In this document: positions 54,122 to 63,379 of the stretch, piece after piece
Numbering within the stretch: the stretch's first letter is position 1
Layout of the letters: each line of letters begins with the position of its first letter
NCBI RefSeq assembly: GCF_001571285.1
Contig: NZ_BCTM01000001.1
Coordinates: 186,001 to 250,000, forward strand
Length of the DNA stretch: 64,000 nt
Origin: Kluyvera cryocrescens NBRC 102467
GTDB lineage: Bacteria; Pseudomonadota; Gammaproteobacteria; Enterobacterales; Enterobacteriaceae
Direction: 5' to 3'
Program-made: the position numbers and the translations under genes
The notes under the pieces: model-generated
Told to the model about the DNA's origin: nothing
What the model saw: the letters and a program-made list of their open reading frames with translations, nothing else
Database searches by the model: none

Positions 54122-55255
54122 TTACCAGGTATGAATGTCTTTCGCCGAGTCGGTCATGTAGCGAACGCCACTGATGGTCGGCAACAGTTGGTTGATCAGA
54201 CGGTTCCAGCGGGCAACCGGTGCGGTCGTGACGTACACCACGTCATACGGCTGGAGGATAAAGTTGGTAGCCATCACCAGCGAGGTTGCATCAGACATAT
54301 CCAACTGATAGATGTTGGCCATCTTGCCGCTGTTGCCCTCTTTGGTTGGGCGAATCACGAAGATACCGCTGGCGTCGGAAGTGGTCAGATCGATACCTTC
54401 TGCCTGGCCCAGCGCTTCGGTCAGCGTCATGCCGCTGAAGTCCATTTTGAGGGTGCTCTGTTTTTTCACTTCACCCATCACGAAGACTTTCAGATCATCG
54501 TTGCGCGGCACGAACAGGATGTCGCCGGGATACAGCAGACGGTTCTGACTCAGATCGCCATTTTGCATCAGCGCCTGTACGGAAATTCGCTGTTCACGGC
54601 CGTCGTGGGTCAGCACCACGTTGCGCCAGTCAGCAAGCTCGCCAAGACCGCCGGCGGCGTTGAGCGCGTCCAGTACGGTCAGCGGAACGTTAGTAATGGC
54701 CTGCTGGCCTGATTTATTCACCTGCCCGGACACATACACTTTTTGCGAACGGAAGGCCGCCACGTTCACATCGACCTGTGGGTCGGTGATATAGGCAGCG
54801 AGGCGTTGGGTGATAGTCTGGCGAATTTCCGCGAGCGTGCGGCCTTTCACCTGAACTTTGCCGATATAAGGATAGAAAATGGTGCCGTCAGGCTGAACCC
54901 AGTTGCCGGTATCGCTAGAGCTACGATACTGCCCGGCAGGGGTAGTCAGCTCCGGGTGATCCCAAACGGTGACGTTCAGGACATCGCCTGAGCCCACGCG
55001 ATACTGGTAATTGCTTAACTCCTGATCCAGCGACATGTTAGGTTGCGCGACGTTAGGACGTGGGCGTAATTGTTCAATCAGTCGCGGGGTCAGCGGATAA
55101 ACATTCACCATTCGGCCAATGTCATAATCAGCATCCTGCTGCTTAATCACATCTTTTCCGTAAGTAGACATATTGCTGCCTGGAAGTATGGTGCAACCAC
55201 TCATCAAGCTTAACGACACCAATAATGGCATCAATTTTAGTTTGGATTTCATCAT
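54122..55255 (-). CDS. wza: Wza, outer-membrane colanic acid export lipoprotein
   Basis: A 377-residue octameric polysaccharide export channel. The signal peptide ends in a lipobox LMSGC with Cys21 as the lipidation site. The polysaccharide-export motif [22 protein letters not shown] and SLBB-like repeats follow, and the C-terminal amphipathic helix region is [15 protein letters not shown]. The last residues ([13 protein letters not shown]) differ from E. coli but keep the terminal Trp. First gene of the colanic-acid operon. Confidence 0.96.
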   Translation of the reverse strand: MMKSKLKLMPLLVSLSLMSGCTILPGSNMSTYGKDVIKQQDADYDIGRMVNVYPLTPRLIEQLRPRPNVAQPNMSLDQELSNYQYRVGSGDVLNVTVWDHPELTTPAGQYRSSSDTGNWVQPDGTIFYPYIGKVQVKGRTLAEIRQTITQRLAAYITDPQVDVNVAAFRSQKVYVSGQVNKSGQQAITNVPLTVLDALNAAGGLGELADWRNVVLTHDGREQRISVQALMQNGDLSQNRLLYPGDILFVPRNDDLKVFVMGEVKKQSTLKMDFSGMTLTEALGQAEGIDLTTSDASGIFVIRPTKEGNSGKMANIYQLDMSDATSLVMATNFILQPYDVVYVTTAPVARWNRLINQLLPTISGVRYMTDSAKDIHTW

Positions 55256-55440
55256 TGATTATTTATCACTTTGGCAGAAAAATTATCCTGTGCGAATTAA
55301 ATTAATCCGTACCATTTGATTACCCGAGCATTCACCATGCATTTAATTCCAGGTGAATATAACTGGCATATATCCGAAAAAAGATTGGATTCATCCGCAG
55401 GCTATTGACAGAATAATCGAGACTTCGCCTCACGCCTTCA

Positions 55441-55471
55441 GGCACGCTACCGCCCTTGGCTTTCAGCTACC
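55441..55471 (-). promoter_or_regulatory. JUMPstart with ops element, colanic-acid operon
   Basis: The minus strand reads GGTAGCTGAAAGCCAAG then GGCGGTAGCGTGCC. The ops core GGCGGTAGCGT lies at 55444-55454, about 190 bp upstream of the wza start. It is nearly identical to the site at 31271-31304 before the O-antigen genes, pointing to RfaH control of both operons. Confidence 0.92.
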
Positions 55472-55525
55472 AATTCACCTTAAAATCATGTTGTTATGTA
55501 GAATGGAATCAAGCCATAAATGAAT

Positions 55526-55539
55526 ATGGAATATTCCTG
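55526..55539. promoter_or_regulatory. Candidate RcsAB box upstream of wza
   Basis: The sequence ATGGAATATTCCTG contains the palindrome GGAATATTCC (55528-55537) and matches the RcsAB consensus TAAGAATATTCCTA at 10 of 14 positions. A second candidate, TAAGAATAATATTA at 55675-55688, matches 11 of 14 but is less palindromic. Both lie upstream of the JUMPstart relative to wza, where the RcsAB box is expected. Confidence 0.5.
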
Positions 55540-55910
55540 GATATATATGAACAAATGAGTTTCGTCATATGCATATTTTATGACTGCCACCAATGGCTAT
55601 TTCATTCAGTACCGGGAGAATTGTTGCAGCTAAGTGAATAGCAGGCAAGGTAAGGCTCGCTGAAAAAATACTTTTAAGAATAATATTAAGACTAATGACC
55701 GCGGAGGTTTTAGGAATTTCTTTATATTGACAAATTATATTAATCCCCTATTCCACAATTTATTATCTAAAATATATCACAGACTCTTTATGGTTATTAT
55801 TCATAAAATTCCCCTGATTTTTATCAGGAGAAATCAGCGGCAAACATTGCATTTTGCCTCGCGTTTATCCATGATCAATTTGTCTTGTAACATAAGGTTT
55901 TAACTAACGT

Positions 55911-57491
55911 ATGGAATGGATTGCCGATCCGTCTATTTGGGCGGGACTCGTGACGCTGGTCGTCATCGAGCTGGTTCTCGGAATTGATAATTTGGTGTTT
56001 ATTGCCATCCTGGCCGAAAAGCTGCCGCCAGCCCAACGCGACCGCGCGCGCGTCACCGGGTTGATCCTGGCGATGCTGATGCGCCTGCTGCTGCTAGCCT
56101 CTATCTCATGGCTGGTCACGCTGACAAAACCCTTGTTTAGCATCCGCGACTTCACTTTTAGCGCCCGCGATCTGATTATGCTGGTCGGCGGCTTCTTCCT
56201 GCTGTTTAAGGCCACGGTAGAGCTTAACGAGCGGCTGGAGGGCAAAGACAGCGATGGCCCGACGCAGCGGCGCGGTGCACGCTTCTGGCCCGTCGTCACG
56301 CAAATCGTGGTTCTGGATGCGGTCTTTTCCTTAGACTCAGTGATCACCGCTGTGGGGATGGTAGACCATCTGGCGGTCATGATGGCAGCGGTTATTATCG
56401 CCATCAGCCTGATGCTGCTCGCCAGTAAAGCGCTCACCCGCTTTGTGAACAGCCACCCGACCATCGTTATTTTGTGCCTTAGCTTCCTGCTCATGATCGG
56501 TTTCAGCCTGGTCGCGGAAGGGTTCGGCGTCATTATTCCGAAAGGCTATCTGTACGCGGCCATCGGCTTCTCAGTGATGATTGAGTTTCTCAACCAACTG
56601 GCCATCTTCAATCGCCGTCGTTTCCTGTCGGCCAATCAATCGCTGCGTAGCCGCACCACCGATGCGGTCATGCGTCTGTTGAGCGGGAATAAAGAAGATG
56701 CGGAACTGGATGCCAGCACTGCCTCGATGCTGGTCGATCAGGATAACCAGCAGATTTTCGACCCGCAGGAGCGACGAATGATTGAGCGCGTGCTCAATCT
56801 CAACCAGCGTACGGTCAGCAGTATTATGACCTCGCGCCACGATATTGAGCATATCGATCTCAGCGCGCCGGAAAGCGAAGTGCGGGCGCTGCTGGAGAAA
56901 AACCAGCATACCCGTCTGGTGGTCACCGGCGGCGAGGATGAAGAAGACCTGCTCGGCGTGGTGCACGTCATTGATCTGCTGCAGCAATCGCTGCGTGGAG
57001 AGCCGCTGAATTTACGCGTGCTCATCCGTCAGCCGCTGGTCTTCCCGGAAGCACTGCCGCTGCTGTCAGCGTTGGAGCAGTTCCGTAATGCGCGCACCCA
57101 CTTCGCTTTTGTGGTGGATGAGTTTGGCTCTGTTGAAGGGGTCGTGACGTTAAGTGACGTAACGGAAACCATCGCCGGCAACCTGCCTAACGAGGCGGAA
57201 GAAATCGATGCTCGCCATGATATTGCTCGCAATGCGGACGGTAGCTGGACGGCGAACGGTCATATGCCGCTGGAAGATCTGGTGCAATATATCCCGCTGC
57301 CGCTGGACGAAAAGCGCGAGTACCACACCATCGCCGGGCTGTTGATGGAGCATCTGCAGCGCGTGCCGAAGGCCGGAGAAGAGGTGCAGATTGGCCCGTG
57401 GACGCTGAAAACCTTACAGGTTGAAAGCCACCGCGTGCAAAAGGTGCAGATTATCCCGCCACCGCAGGACGAGCTGGATTACGAAGTGTAG
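55911..57491 (+). CDS. yegH: YegH, TerC/CBS/CorC-domain inner-membrane protein
   Basis: A 526-residue protein. The N-terminal TerC-type membrane domain (about residues 1-230, seven hydrophobic segments) has the acidic metal-site motifs [14 protein letters not shown] and [14 protein letters not shown] cytoplasmic CBS pair (about 290-410) and a C-terminal CorC/HlyC domain (about 430-520) follow. Paralogues (TerC, YoaE, Alx) handle metal ions such as manganese, or help insert exported proteins. The exact role of YegH is not known to me. Length equals the E. coli protein. Divergent from wza. Confidence 0.94.
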   Translation: MEWIADPSIWAGLVTLVVIELVLGIDNLVFIAILAEKLPPAQRDRARVTGLILAMLMRLLLLASISWLVTLTKPLFSIRDFTFSARDLIMLVGGFFLLFKATVELNERLEGKDSDGPTQRRGARFWPVVTQIVVLDAVFSLDSVITAVGMVDHLAVMMAAVIIAISLMLLASKALTRFVNSHPTIVILCLSFLLMIGFSLVAEGFGVIIPKGYLYAAIGFSVMIEFLNQLAIFNRRRFLSANQSLRSRTTDAVMRLLSGNKEDAELDASTASMLVDQDNQQIFDPQERRMIERVLNLNQRTVSSIMTSRHDIEHIDLSAPESEVRALLEKNQHTRLVVTGGEDEEDLLGVVHVIDLLQQSLRGEPLNLRVLIRQPLVFPEALPLLSALEQFRNARTHFAFVVDEFGSVEGVVTLSDVTETIAGNLPNEAEEIDARHDIARNADGSWTANGHMPLEDLVQYIPLPLDEKREYHTIAGLLMEHLQRVPKAGEEVQIGPWTLKTLQVESHRVQKVQIIPPPQDELDYEV

Positions 57492-57535
57492 TGACAATGA
57501 AAAGCCCGGCAGTGCCAGCCTGACCGGAAGATAAT

Positions 57536-57573
57536 AAAAAACCGGCAGCGTGAGATGCGCTGCCGGTTTTTTT
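57536..57573. terminator. Bidirectional terminator between yegH and asmA
   Basis: The perfect 10-bp stem ACCGGCAGCG/CGCTGCCGGT (57541-57550 with 57558-57567) has a 7-base loop. It is flanked by an A run on the left and a T run on the right, so it serves both convergent genes. Confidence 0.88.
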
Positions 57574-59419
57574 ATTGTTTATCGAGCAGTTGCTTCACAT
57601 CTTTGCCCGATTGGGTGTTCTTATTGCGTTCTGCCCAGTCGTTGAGCCGGCGCTTGGCCTCACTTTGTAGATGACGACGCAACACCTGGTCAACCTGCAA
57701 ACTGTAATTCAGCTCGTTCCATTTGCCGTAAACCCGCAGCGGAATCGCCGTCGTATTCAGGATATCCACCAGCTTACTCTGGCCTTGCCAGCCGCCGGTT
57801 ACCTGAATGGCAAACTGCAAATCGCCCTCTTCTTTGACCAGATCCAGCGTGCCTTTACCGGTCAACGCCATCAGCGCAGAGAGCCCGGCCATATTGCTGA
57901 AGGTCATGGTACCGCTATCGAGATCGATATCCGCCGTAAACTGGTCGAGACGCGTGGCGCTGTCGTAGTTATCCTGGCCGCGAATATCGGAGCTACGCTC
58001 AACCGCCTGCTGCACCAGTTGCTGGAAGTTTAGCCCTTCGGTGCGAGTGTCCTTCATGTCGATATGCGCCTGCCCCTGCCAGTCACGGCGGAAATGCTCA
58101 GCGTCAATCATCGAGCCTGAGAAATCGCCGGCCAGCGACATCAACCCAGTCATGTTAATGGGGTAATTAAAGGCCTTCAGCAGACTGGCAATCTGGATAT
58201 TGTCGAGTTTAGGCTGGAACTGTGCCACCGGCGTGCCGCTGCGGACATCGAGCGTCCCCGGAAGCGATAGCTGCCCGCCATCGAGCATGCCACTCAGTTG
58301 GGTGATCTGTAGCCAACCCCGCTGGTTTTCAGCCTGTACGCTGACGTTCGCAAACGGCATGCCGCGCCAGATCACCGTTTTTGCCGCCATCGCCAGGGTG
58401 CCGTTAAAGCCGGTCAGCCCGCTATAAGGCATAGCGCTCACGCTGCTGGCTATCACCGGACGCGGGCGCGAAGGCGCAGACTGCGCTTTTTGCGCTCCGC
58501 CGTCGCTGCTGGCGATAGCCGAGTGCAGCAGCAGGTTATCAAGATTCAGCTTATCGGACTGCAGATTAAGCGCCCACACGGGAATATCGCCCAGCGTCAC
58601 GCTCCCCTCGCCCGTCAGCGTACTATCGTTGGCCGTCAGGTTAAGGGTATCAAAGCTGATTTTTTTCCCGCTTTCCTGCCAGCTGGCGTTAAGGCTGCCG
58701 CTGCCGGAGATCCCTTGAGCGGGGAGATCGGCGCCTTGCAGCTGCCAGCTAAGCTGAGATAGCTGCGCATCCAGGCGGTGAGGATAGTCCCCGGCCTGCA
58801 CCTGAGCGGAGAAATTGAGGGTTAAATCGCGCTGGTCGCGGTTAATGCGACCGGAGAAGTCAACGGACGCCTGATGACGGTCATCCTGCTCCATTTGCAG
58901 ATGAATATCGCGTATCGTGAGCTGTTCATCATCGTCATGCTGGAATACCAGGACGCTATCGACTACCTGCAGCCCGGCGATATCGAAAGACCACCCGCGG
59001 TCGCCCGGCTCCTGCGGCAGCGAAGTGCCTTTTGGCGCAACGGGCGCATTTTCAGCGCGCGAGGCTTCAGTTTGCGGCGTCAATTGCACCACCGCACCTT
59101 TCAGCATGACCTGCTTCACCTGCAGTTGGTGCGAAAGCAGCGGTAGCAGTGAAACATCAAGACGCATGTTATCCGCACGGATAACCGGTGCGCTGGCCCC
59201 CGGTGCGGTTAACGTCATACGGCCGGACAGAATGCTCAGCCGCGGCCAGACGTGCCAACGCAGGGAACCATCAAGCTGAAGTTGATATCCGCTACGGCTT
59301 TCAACCTGCTTCACCATATAGCTACGGAAATCGTTCGGATTCACCAGCAGCACCAACGATGACAGGCCGGCAATCAGCACTACCAGCAGGATCATCAGCG
59401 TCGTCAATATTCGTCTCAT
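57572..59419 (-). CDS. asmA: AsmA, outer-membrane assembly / phospholipid transport-related protein
   Basis: A 615-residue AsmA-family protein. It has one N-terminal membrane anchor (ILTTLMILLVVLIAGLSSLVLLV, about residues 4-26) and a long periplasmic part with beta-rich repeats; the N-terminal chorein-like region and the C-terminal AsmA domain (FNYPINMTGLMSLAGDFSG and following) are visible. In E. coli asmA suppressor mutations affect OmpF assembly, and the family is linked to lipid transport to the outer membrane. Length is close to E. coli (617). It is 29 bp after dcd. Confidence 0.95.
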   Translation of the reverse strand: MRRILTTLMILLVVLIAGLSSLVLLVNPNDFRSYMVKQVESRSGYQLQLDGSLRWHVWPRLSILSGRMTLTAPGASAPVIRADNMRLDVSLLPLLSHQLQVKQVMLKGAVVQLTPQTEASRAENAPVAPKGTSLPQEPGDRGWSFDIAGLQVVDSVLVFQHDDDEQLTIRDIHLQMEQDDRHQASVDFSGRINRDQRDLTLNFSAQVQAGDYPHRLDAQLSQLSWQLQGADLPAQGISGSGSLNASWQESGKKISFDTLNLTANDSTLTGEGSVTLGDIPVWALNLQSDKLNLDNLLLHSAIASSDGGAQKAQSAPSRPRPVIASSVSAMPYSGLTGFNGTLAMAAKTVIWRGMPFANVSVQAENQRGWLQITQLSGMLDGGQLSLPGTLDVRSGTPVAQFQPKLDNIQIASLLKAFNYPINMTGLMSLAGDFSGSMIDAEHFRRDWQGQAHIDMKDTRTEGLNFQQLVQQAVERSSDIRGQDNYDSATRLDQFTADIDLDSGTMTFSNMAGLSALMALTGKGTLDLVKEEGDLQFAIQVTGGWQGQSKLVDILNTTAIPLRVYGKWNELNYSLQVDQVLRRHLQSEAKRRLNDWAERNKNTQSGKDVKQLLDKQ

Positions 59420-59448
59420 GGCACCCTCATCAGGTTAGCGACGGATGG

Positions 59449-60030
59449 TCAGTCTTTATCAATACGACTGGCTACCGCGCCCTGCTGATCGCGATATTTC
59501 GCGTCTTCACGACGGTTATAGGGGCGCGCAGCCGGGCCGGAAAGCGGCTCAAAGCTTAAGGCGCCAATCAGCATCCCCGGGCGCAGCGCCAGCGGCAGCT
59601 TACCGGAGTTATAGAACTCCAGCACGATGCAGCCAGACCAGCCGGGATCGATACGGTGAGCGGTGACGTGGACCATGAGCCCCAGACGCGCCAAAGAGGA
59701 ACGTCCATCGAGCCAACCGACCAGATCCGCTGGCAGCGTGACCGATTCCAGCGTGACCGCCAGCGCCAGTTCGCCCGGATGAAGATAAAACGCATCGCCC
59801 TCTGCCAGCACGATTTCATCGCTCATCACCCGATCCAGCGCCGCGCTGACTTCAGCCTTCGGTCCGCTTAAATCGATATAGGCCGCCGTATGACCGCTAA
59901 AAGTGCGAAATTTATTACCTAAACGCACGTCAACCGTTGCGCCATTGATACGCTCAATTGGCGGGCGCGGATTGATCGACAGTCGCCCTTCGTCCAGCCA
60001 GGCTTCTATATCTCGGTCACACAGACGCAT
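59449..60030 (-). CDS. dcd: dCTP deaminase
   Basis: A 193-residue trimeric dUTPase-fold enzyme that deaminates dCTP to dUTP for thymidylate synthesis. Signature [25 protein letters not shown] with the catalytic Arg/Glu region, and the C-terminal lid segment [17 protein letters not shown]. It is the usual upstream neighbour of asmA. Confidence 0.97.
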   Translation of the reverse strand: MRLCDRDIEAWLDEGRLSINPRPPIERINGATVDVRLGNKFRTFSGHTAAYIDLSGPKAEVSAALDRVMSDEIVLAEGDAFYLHPGELALAVTLESVTLPADLVGWLDGRSSLARLGLMVHVTAHRIDPGWSGCIVLEFYNSGKLPLALRPGMLIGALSFEPLSGPAARPYNRREDAKYRDQQGAVASRIDKD

Positions 60031-60108
60031 ATCACTCTCCTGTTTTACTACCTGCCCTCTTCCGGCATGGTTAAGGGCCTTTACAGCACGTTACACAATT
60101 CACGTGAC

Positions 60109-60750
60109 TTATTCAAAAAACTGGCTAATTTTCGCTTTCAGAATATCAATGGCGATGCGGTTTTTGCCCCCACGCGGCACGATAATGTCAGCGTACTGCT
60201 TGGACGGTTCAATAAATTGCAGGAACATCGGGCGTACCGTTTTCTGGTACTGCGCCATCACCGAGTCCATCGAGCGGCCGCGTTCGTTAACATCACGCTT
60301 GATACGGCGCATCAGGCAAATATCCAGCGGCGTATCAACGAAAATAGAAAAATTCATCTCATCGCGCAGACGCGCATCGGTCAGCAGCAGAATACCTTCG
60401 AGAATAATGACTTTTTTCGGTTCGATATGAATCGTTTCCTGCTTACGGGTATGTTCAACATAGCTATAAACCGGAAGTTCGATAGGATTGCCGCGCTTGA
60501 GGGTCTGCAGATGCTGGAACAACAGGCTGTGATCCATCGCATTAGGATGGTCATAGTTGGTTTTAACCCGATCTTCCATGGACAGGTGACTTTGGTCTTT
60601 ATAATAACTATCTTCAGGAATAACACCGATGTGCTCATCACCTACCTGCTCGCGCAATTCGCGATACAGCGTACTAGCAATGAGACTTTTACCTGAAGCC
60701 GATGCGCCGGCGATACCTACAATGACGCACTGATGAGACTTATCAGTCAT
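60109..60750 (-). CDS. udk: Uridine kinase
   Basis: A 213-residue P-loop kinase that phosphorylates uridine and cytidine in pyrimidine salvage, using GTP preferentially. The Walker A is [11 protein letters not shown] near residue 12, and substrate residues are in [10 protein letters not shown] and [14 protein letters not shown] chose the ATG at 60750 (MTDKSHQ), matching E. coli; the frame stays open 18 codons upstream. Confidence 0.97.
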   Translation of the reverse strand: MTDKSHQCVIVGIAGASASGKSLIASTLYRELREQVGDEHIGVIPEDSYYKDQSHLSMEDRVKTNYDHPNAMDHSLLFQHLQTLKRGNPIELPVYSYVEHTRKQETIHIEPKKVIILEGILLLTDARLRDEMNFSIFVDTPLDICLMRRIKRDVNERGRSMDSVMAQYQKTVRPMFLQFIEPSKQYADIIVPRGGKNRIAIDILKAKISQFFE

Positions 60751-61096
60751 AAATTTTGCGACCCGATTAACCTGGATGAAAGGAAGGACGGCGCGAATAA
60801 ACATGCTTATTCAACAGGGGTGTGTTAGGAATAATCCCGCGTATTAGCGCCAAACGCGGCAATTATAGGGATTTCAAGGCTACGATACCAGTCGTATACG
60901 CCAATCTGCGGCGACAAAAGATCAATCCCGGTCAGGACGCTTTCGACGATTACCCCCGCAGCATCAATGAGATATTACGGATGGCACTAATCGACGATTA
61001 TTGTCAATTAGTGTCATAGATCCGATAAACGCGGCCGCAGTTGATGCATAATCAGGGTTACTCTCGGTTTGGCCGGGGATAATATCCCCGGAATTT
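60751..61096. other. Divergent intergenic region udk-dgcE
   Basis: A 346-bp gap between the divergent udk and dgcE genes. An imperfect inverted repeat with 13-base arms lies at 60983-60995 and 61003-61015 (GGCACTAATCGAC against GTCAATTAGTGTC, 11 of 13 matching), with a 7-base spacer, about 90 bp upstream of dgcE. It could be an operator or an RNA hairpin. No gene is seen. Confidence 0.5.
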
Positions 61097-63379
61097 GTGG
61101 TAATGAAGAACGACATCCAACGCAGTTCCCTTGTCCCAACCTTATCCTTCCACCCAATGCAGATCCTCTGCGGTTTGGGAATCGTGACCTGCCTGTTCAC
61201 GCTATTTTCCTTTACCCTGGTCCACAAACCCAGCGATCTCTCCCCGGTTTGGTTCCCCACGGCGATAATGATGGCGGCCTTTTATCGCTTCAATGTGAAG
61301 CTATGGCCGGGAATCGCCCTCGCTGGCATTCTGGGGATTATTGCCGCGACCTGTATCTATTCGCCGTCGGCTATCACGCTGTTCTATCCGCTGGTGAATA
61401 CGCTGGAAGCCCTGACGGGCGCACTGCTACTGCGCCGCTGGTTGCCGCTCGATAATCCGCTGCGTAACCTGCACGACTGGACGCGAATGGCCATTGCCTG
61501 TGCGCTGATCCCGCCGCTGCTGGGCAGCGTGCTGATTGGTACGTTTGCCCCCGGTACCAATGCGTTACAGACATTCTTCGTTTGGATGATTGCCGAAGCC
61601 ACCGGCGCACTGGCGCTGGTGCCATTAGGCATATTGCTTAATGCCTCGTTCCTCAAACGCATGCGCCACACGCAAGCCTTGCTCAACGTGATACTGACCA
61701 CGATTATCACCCTCGTGCTGAGTATTCTGTCTATCTTCTACATGCCATGGCCGTTTACCTTCATCATGGTCCTACTCATGTGGAGCGCCGTGCGCCAGCC
61801 CCGCGTCGAGACGTTTTTGATTTCCCTGGTGACCATCATGGCGGTGCTGACATTAACCGCCCAGCATCCGATGGTACAGGAGATGATTGAGTCGACCCTC
61901 AACATCTATAAGCTGGCCAATATGCCAGGCCTGCCGTTCATGCTGGTGCTGCTACCGACCGGCGTGATGAGCATCACGATGTACGCTATTGATAGCGAAA
62001 GAAGGCATATCACCGAAAGCGAGACCCGTTTTCGTAATGCCATGGAGTACTCGGCCATCGGCATGGCGGTTGTCGATACCCACGGGCAGTGGCTGCAGGT
62101 GAACAAATCGCTGAGTACGTTCCTTGGCTATAGCCAGCAGGAGCTTCAGCGAATGACCTTCCAGCAGGTGACATGGCATGAAGATCTCGAAGGCGATCTG
62201 GCCCAACTTGATCGGCTGATAAGTGGTGAAGTGGACAGCTATTCGCTGGAAAAACGCTACTGCACCCGAGGTGGTGAAATCGTCTGGGCGCTGCTCGCCG
62301 TCTCGCTGGTTCGCCATGAGGACGGGACGCCGCTCTATTTCATTAAGCAGATTGAAGACATTAACGACTTGAAAAAAAGCCGTGAAGCCAACCGACAGCT
62401 GATGGCAAAAATCACTCAGGCCAACGACGCGCTGTTCCAGGAAAAAGAGCGGCTGCATATTACGCTGGACTCGATTAGCGAAGCGGTGATCAGCACCGAT
62501 AATGAGCAAAACATTATCTTTATGAATCCGGTCGCCGAGAAAATGAGCGGCTGGAAGCAGGCTGAGGCTGAGGCTCAGGGGAAACCCCTTTTGGACATCC
62601 TGCGAATCACCTATGGCAGCGACGGTTTCACCCTGAATCAGCTCAATAGCGAAGAGAAATCAAACGGCGAGGCTGAGCACGATAAAATCCTACAAAACCG
62701 CTACGGCGGCAACTTCGATATCCATTACACCATGACGCCATTGAAAACTCAGGAAGGCGAGCGAATTGGTTTTGTACTGGTCATTCAGGATGTCACCGAG
62801 TCACGCAAACTGCTTCGTCAGCTAAGCTACAGCGCCACGCACGACGCGCTAACCGATTTACCTAACCGCTCAAGCTTTGAAAGCCAGCTTAAAGGATTAC
62901 TGAAACTGCTGCCGGGAAGTCATCAGTCGCACGCGCTGGTGATGCTCGACCTCGATTTCTTTAAAGCGGTCAACGACAGCGCCGGACACGCCGCGGGAGA
63001 CGCCCTACTGCACGAAATTGCCACGCTAATGCGCTCCATGCTGCGGCCCAGCGATATTCTGGCGCGGCTGGGGGGCGATGAATTTGGCTTTATCATTCGC
63101 CACTGTTCAACCGAACAGGCGCTGAGCGCCTGTGAGCGGGTAGTCGATGCCATCAACCATTACGAATTCACCTGGGGTGGCCGCCGACACCAGATTGGCG
63201 CCAGCGCAGGCTTAACGCTGATCCACGAACACAACGCCAGTCTCGCCGAGGCGCTGGTACAGGCCGATACGGCCTGCTATACCTCAAAAAATAACGGTCG
63301 CGGTATTGTCACGGTTTATACCCCGACGCTTCATTCCGGCGACCAGCTCTCCGAATACCAGATATGCAATAACGCGTAA
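61097..63379 (+). CDS. dgcE: Diguanylate cyclase DgcE (YegE), shortened form
   Basis: A 760-residue membrane diguanylate cyclase that makes c-di-GMP from GTP. Domains are MASE1 with about eight to ten membrane segments (1-300), PAS (about 305-425), PAS (about 445-570), and GGDEF (about 575-745). The active site LGGDEFGF begins at residue 659, with an intact I-site RPSD five residues before it. E. coli DgcE has about 1105 residues, with a third PAS and a C-terminal EAL-like domain. Here the sequence jumps from MAKITQAN straight to DALFQEKERLHITL (62401-62448), and it stops soon after GGDEF. Start is GTG 61097 or ATG 61103. It overlaps alkA by 49 bp, tail to tail. Confidence 0.9.
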   Translation: MVMKNDIQRSSLVPTLSFHPMQILCGLGIVTCLFTLFSFTLVHKPSDLSPVWFPTAIMMAAFYRFNVKLWPGIALAGILGIIAATCIYSPSAITLFYPLVNTLEALTGALLLRRWLPLDNPLRNLHDWTRMAIACALIPPLLGSVLIGTFAPGTNALQTFFVWMIAEATGALALVPLGILLNASFLKRMRHTQALLNVILTTIITLVLSILSIFYMPWPFTFIMVLLMWSAVRQPRVETFLISLVTIMAVLTLTAQHPMVQEMIESTLNIYKLANMPGLPFMLVLLPTGVMSITMYAIDSERRHITESETRFRNAMEYSAIGMAVVDTHGQWLQVNKSLSTFLGYSQQELQRMTFQQVTWHEDLEGDLAQLDRLISGEVDSYSLEKRYCTRGGEIVWALLAVSLVRHEDGTPLYFIKQIEDINDLKKSREANRQLMAKITQANDALFQEKERLHITLDSISEAVISTDNEQNIIFMNPVAEKMSGWKQAEAEAQGKPLLDILRITYGSDGFTLNQLNSEEKSNGEAEHDKILQNRYGGNFDIHYTMTPLKTQEGERIGFVLVIQDVTESRKLLRQLSYSATHDALTDLPNRSSFESQLKGLLKLLPGSHQSHALVMLDLDFFKAVNDSAGHAAGDALLHEIATLMRSMLRPSDILARLGGDEFGFIIRHCSTEQALSACERVVDAINHYEFTWGGRRHQIGASAGLTLIHEHNASLAEALVQADTACYTSKNNGRGIVTVYTPTLHSGDQLSEYQICNNA

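Larger units (their letters stand above)
55256..55910. promoter_or_regulatory. Regulatory region between wza and yegH (divergent)
   Basis: A 655-bp AT-rich gap. Leftward it holds the long wza leader with JUMPstart/ops and a candidate RcsAB box. Rightward it must hold the yegH promoter. Short ORFs here show no conserved features. A long untranslated wza leader is established in E. coli, where RcsA/RcsB activate transcription and RfaH acts through ops. Confidence 0.75.

Noticed and set aside
55456-55641. A 61-codon plus-strand ORF between wza and yegH
   Set aside because: It crosses the JUMPstart and the candidate RcsAB box and shows no conserved features.
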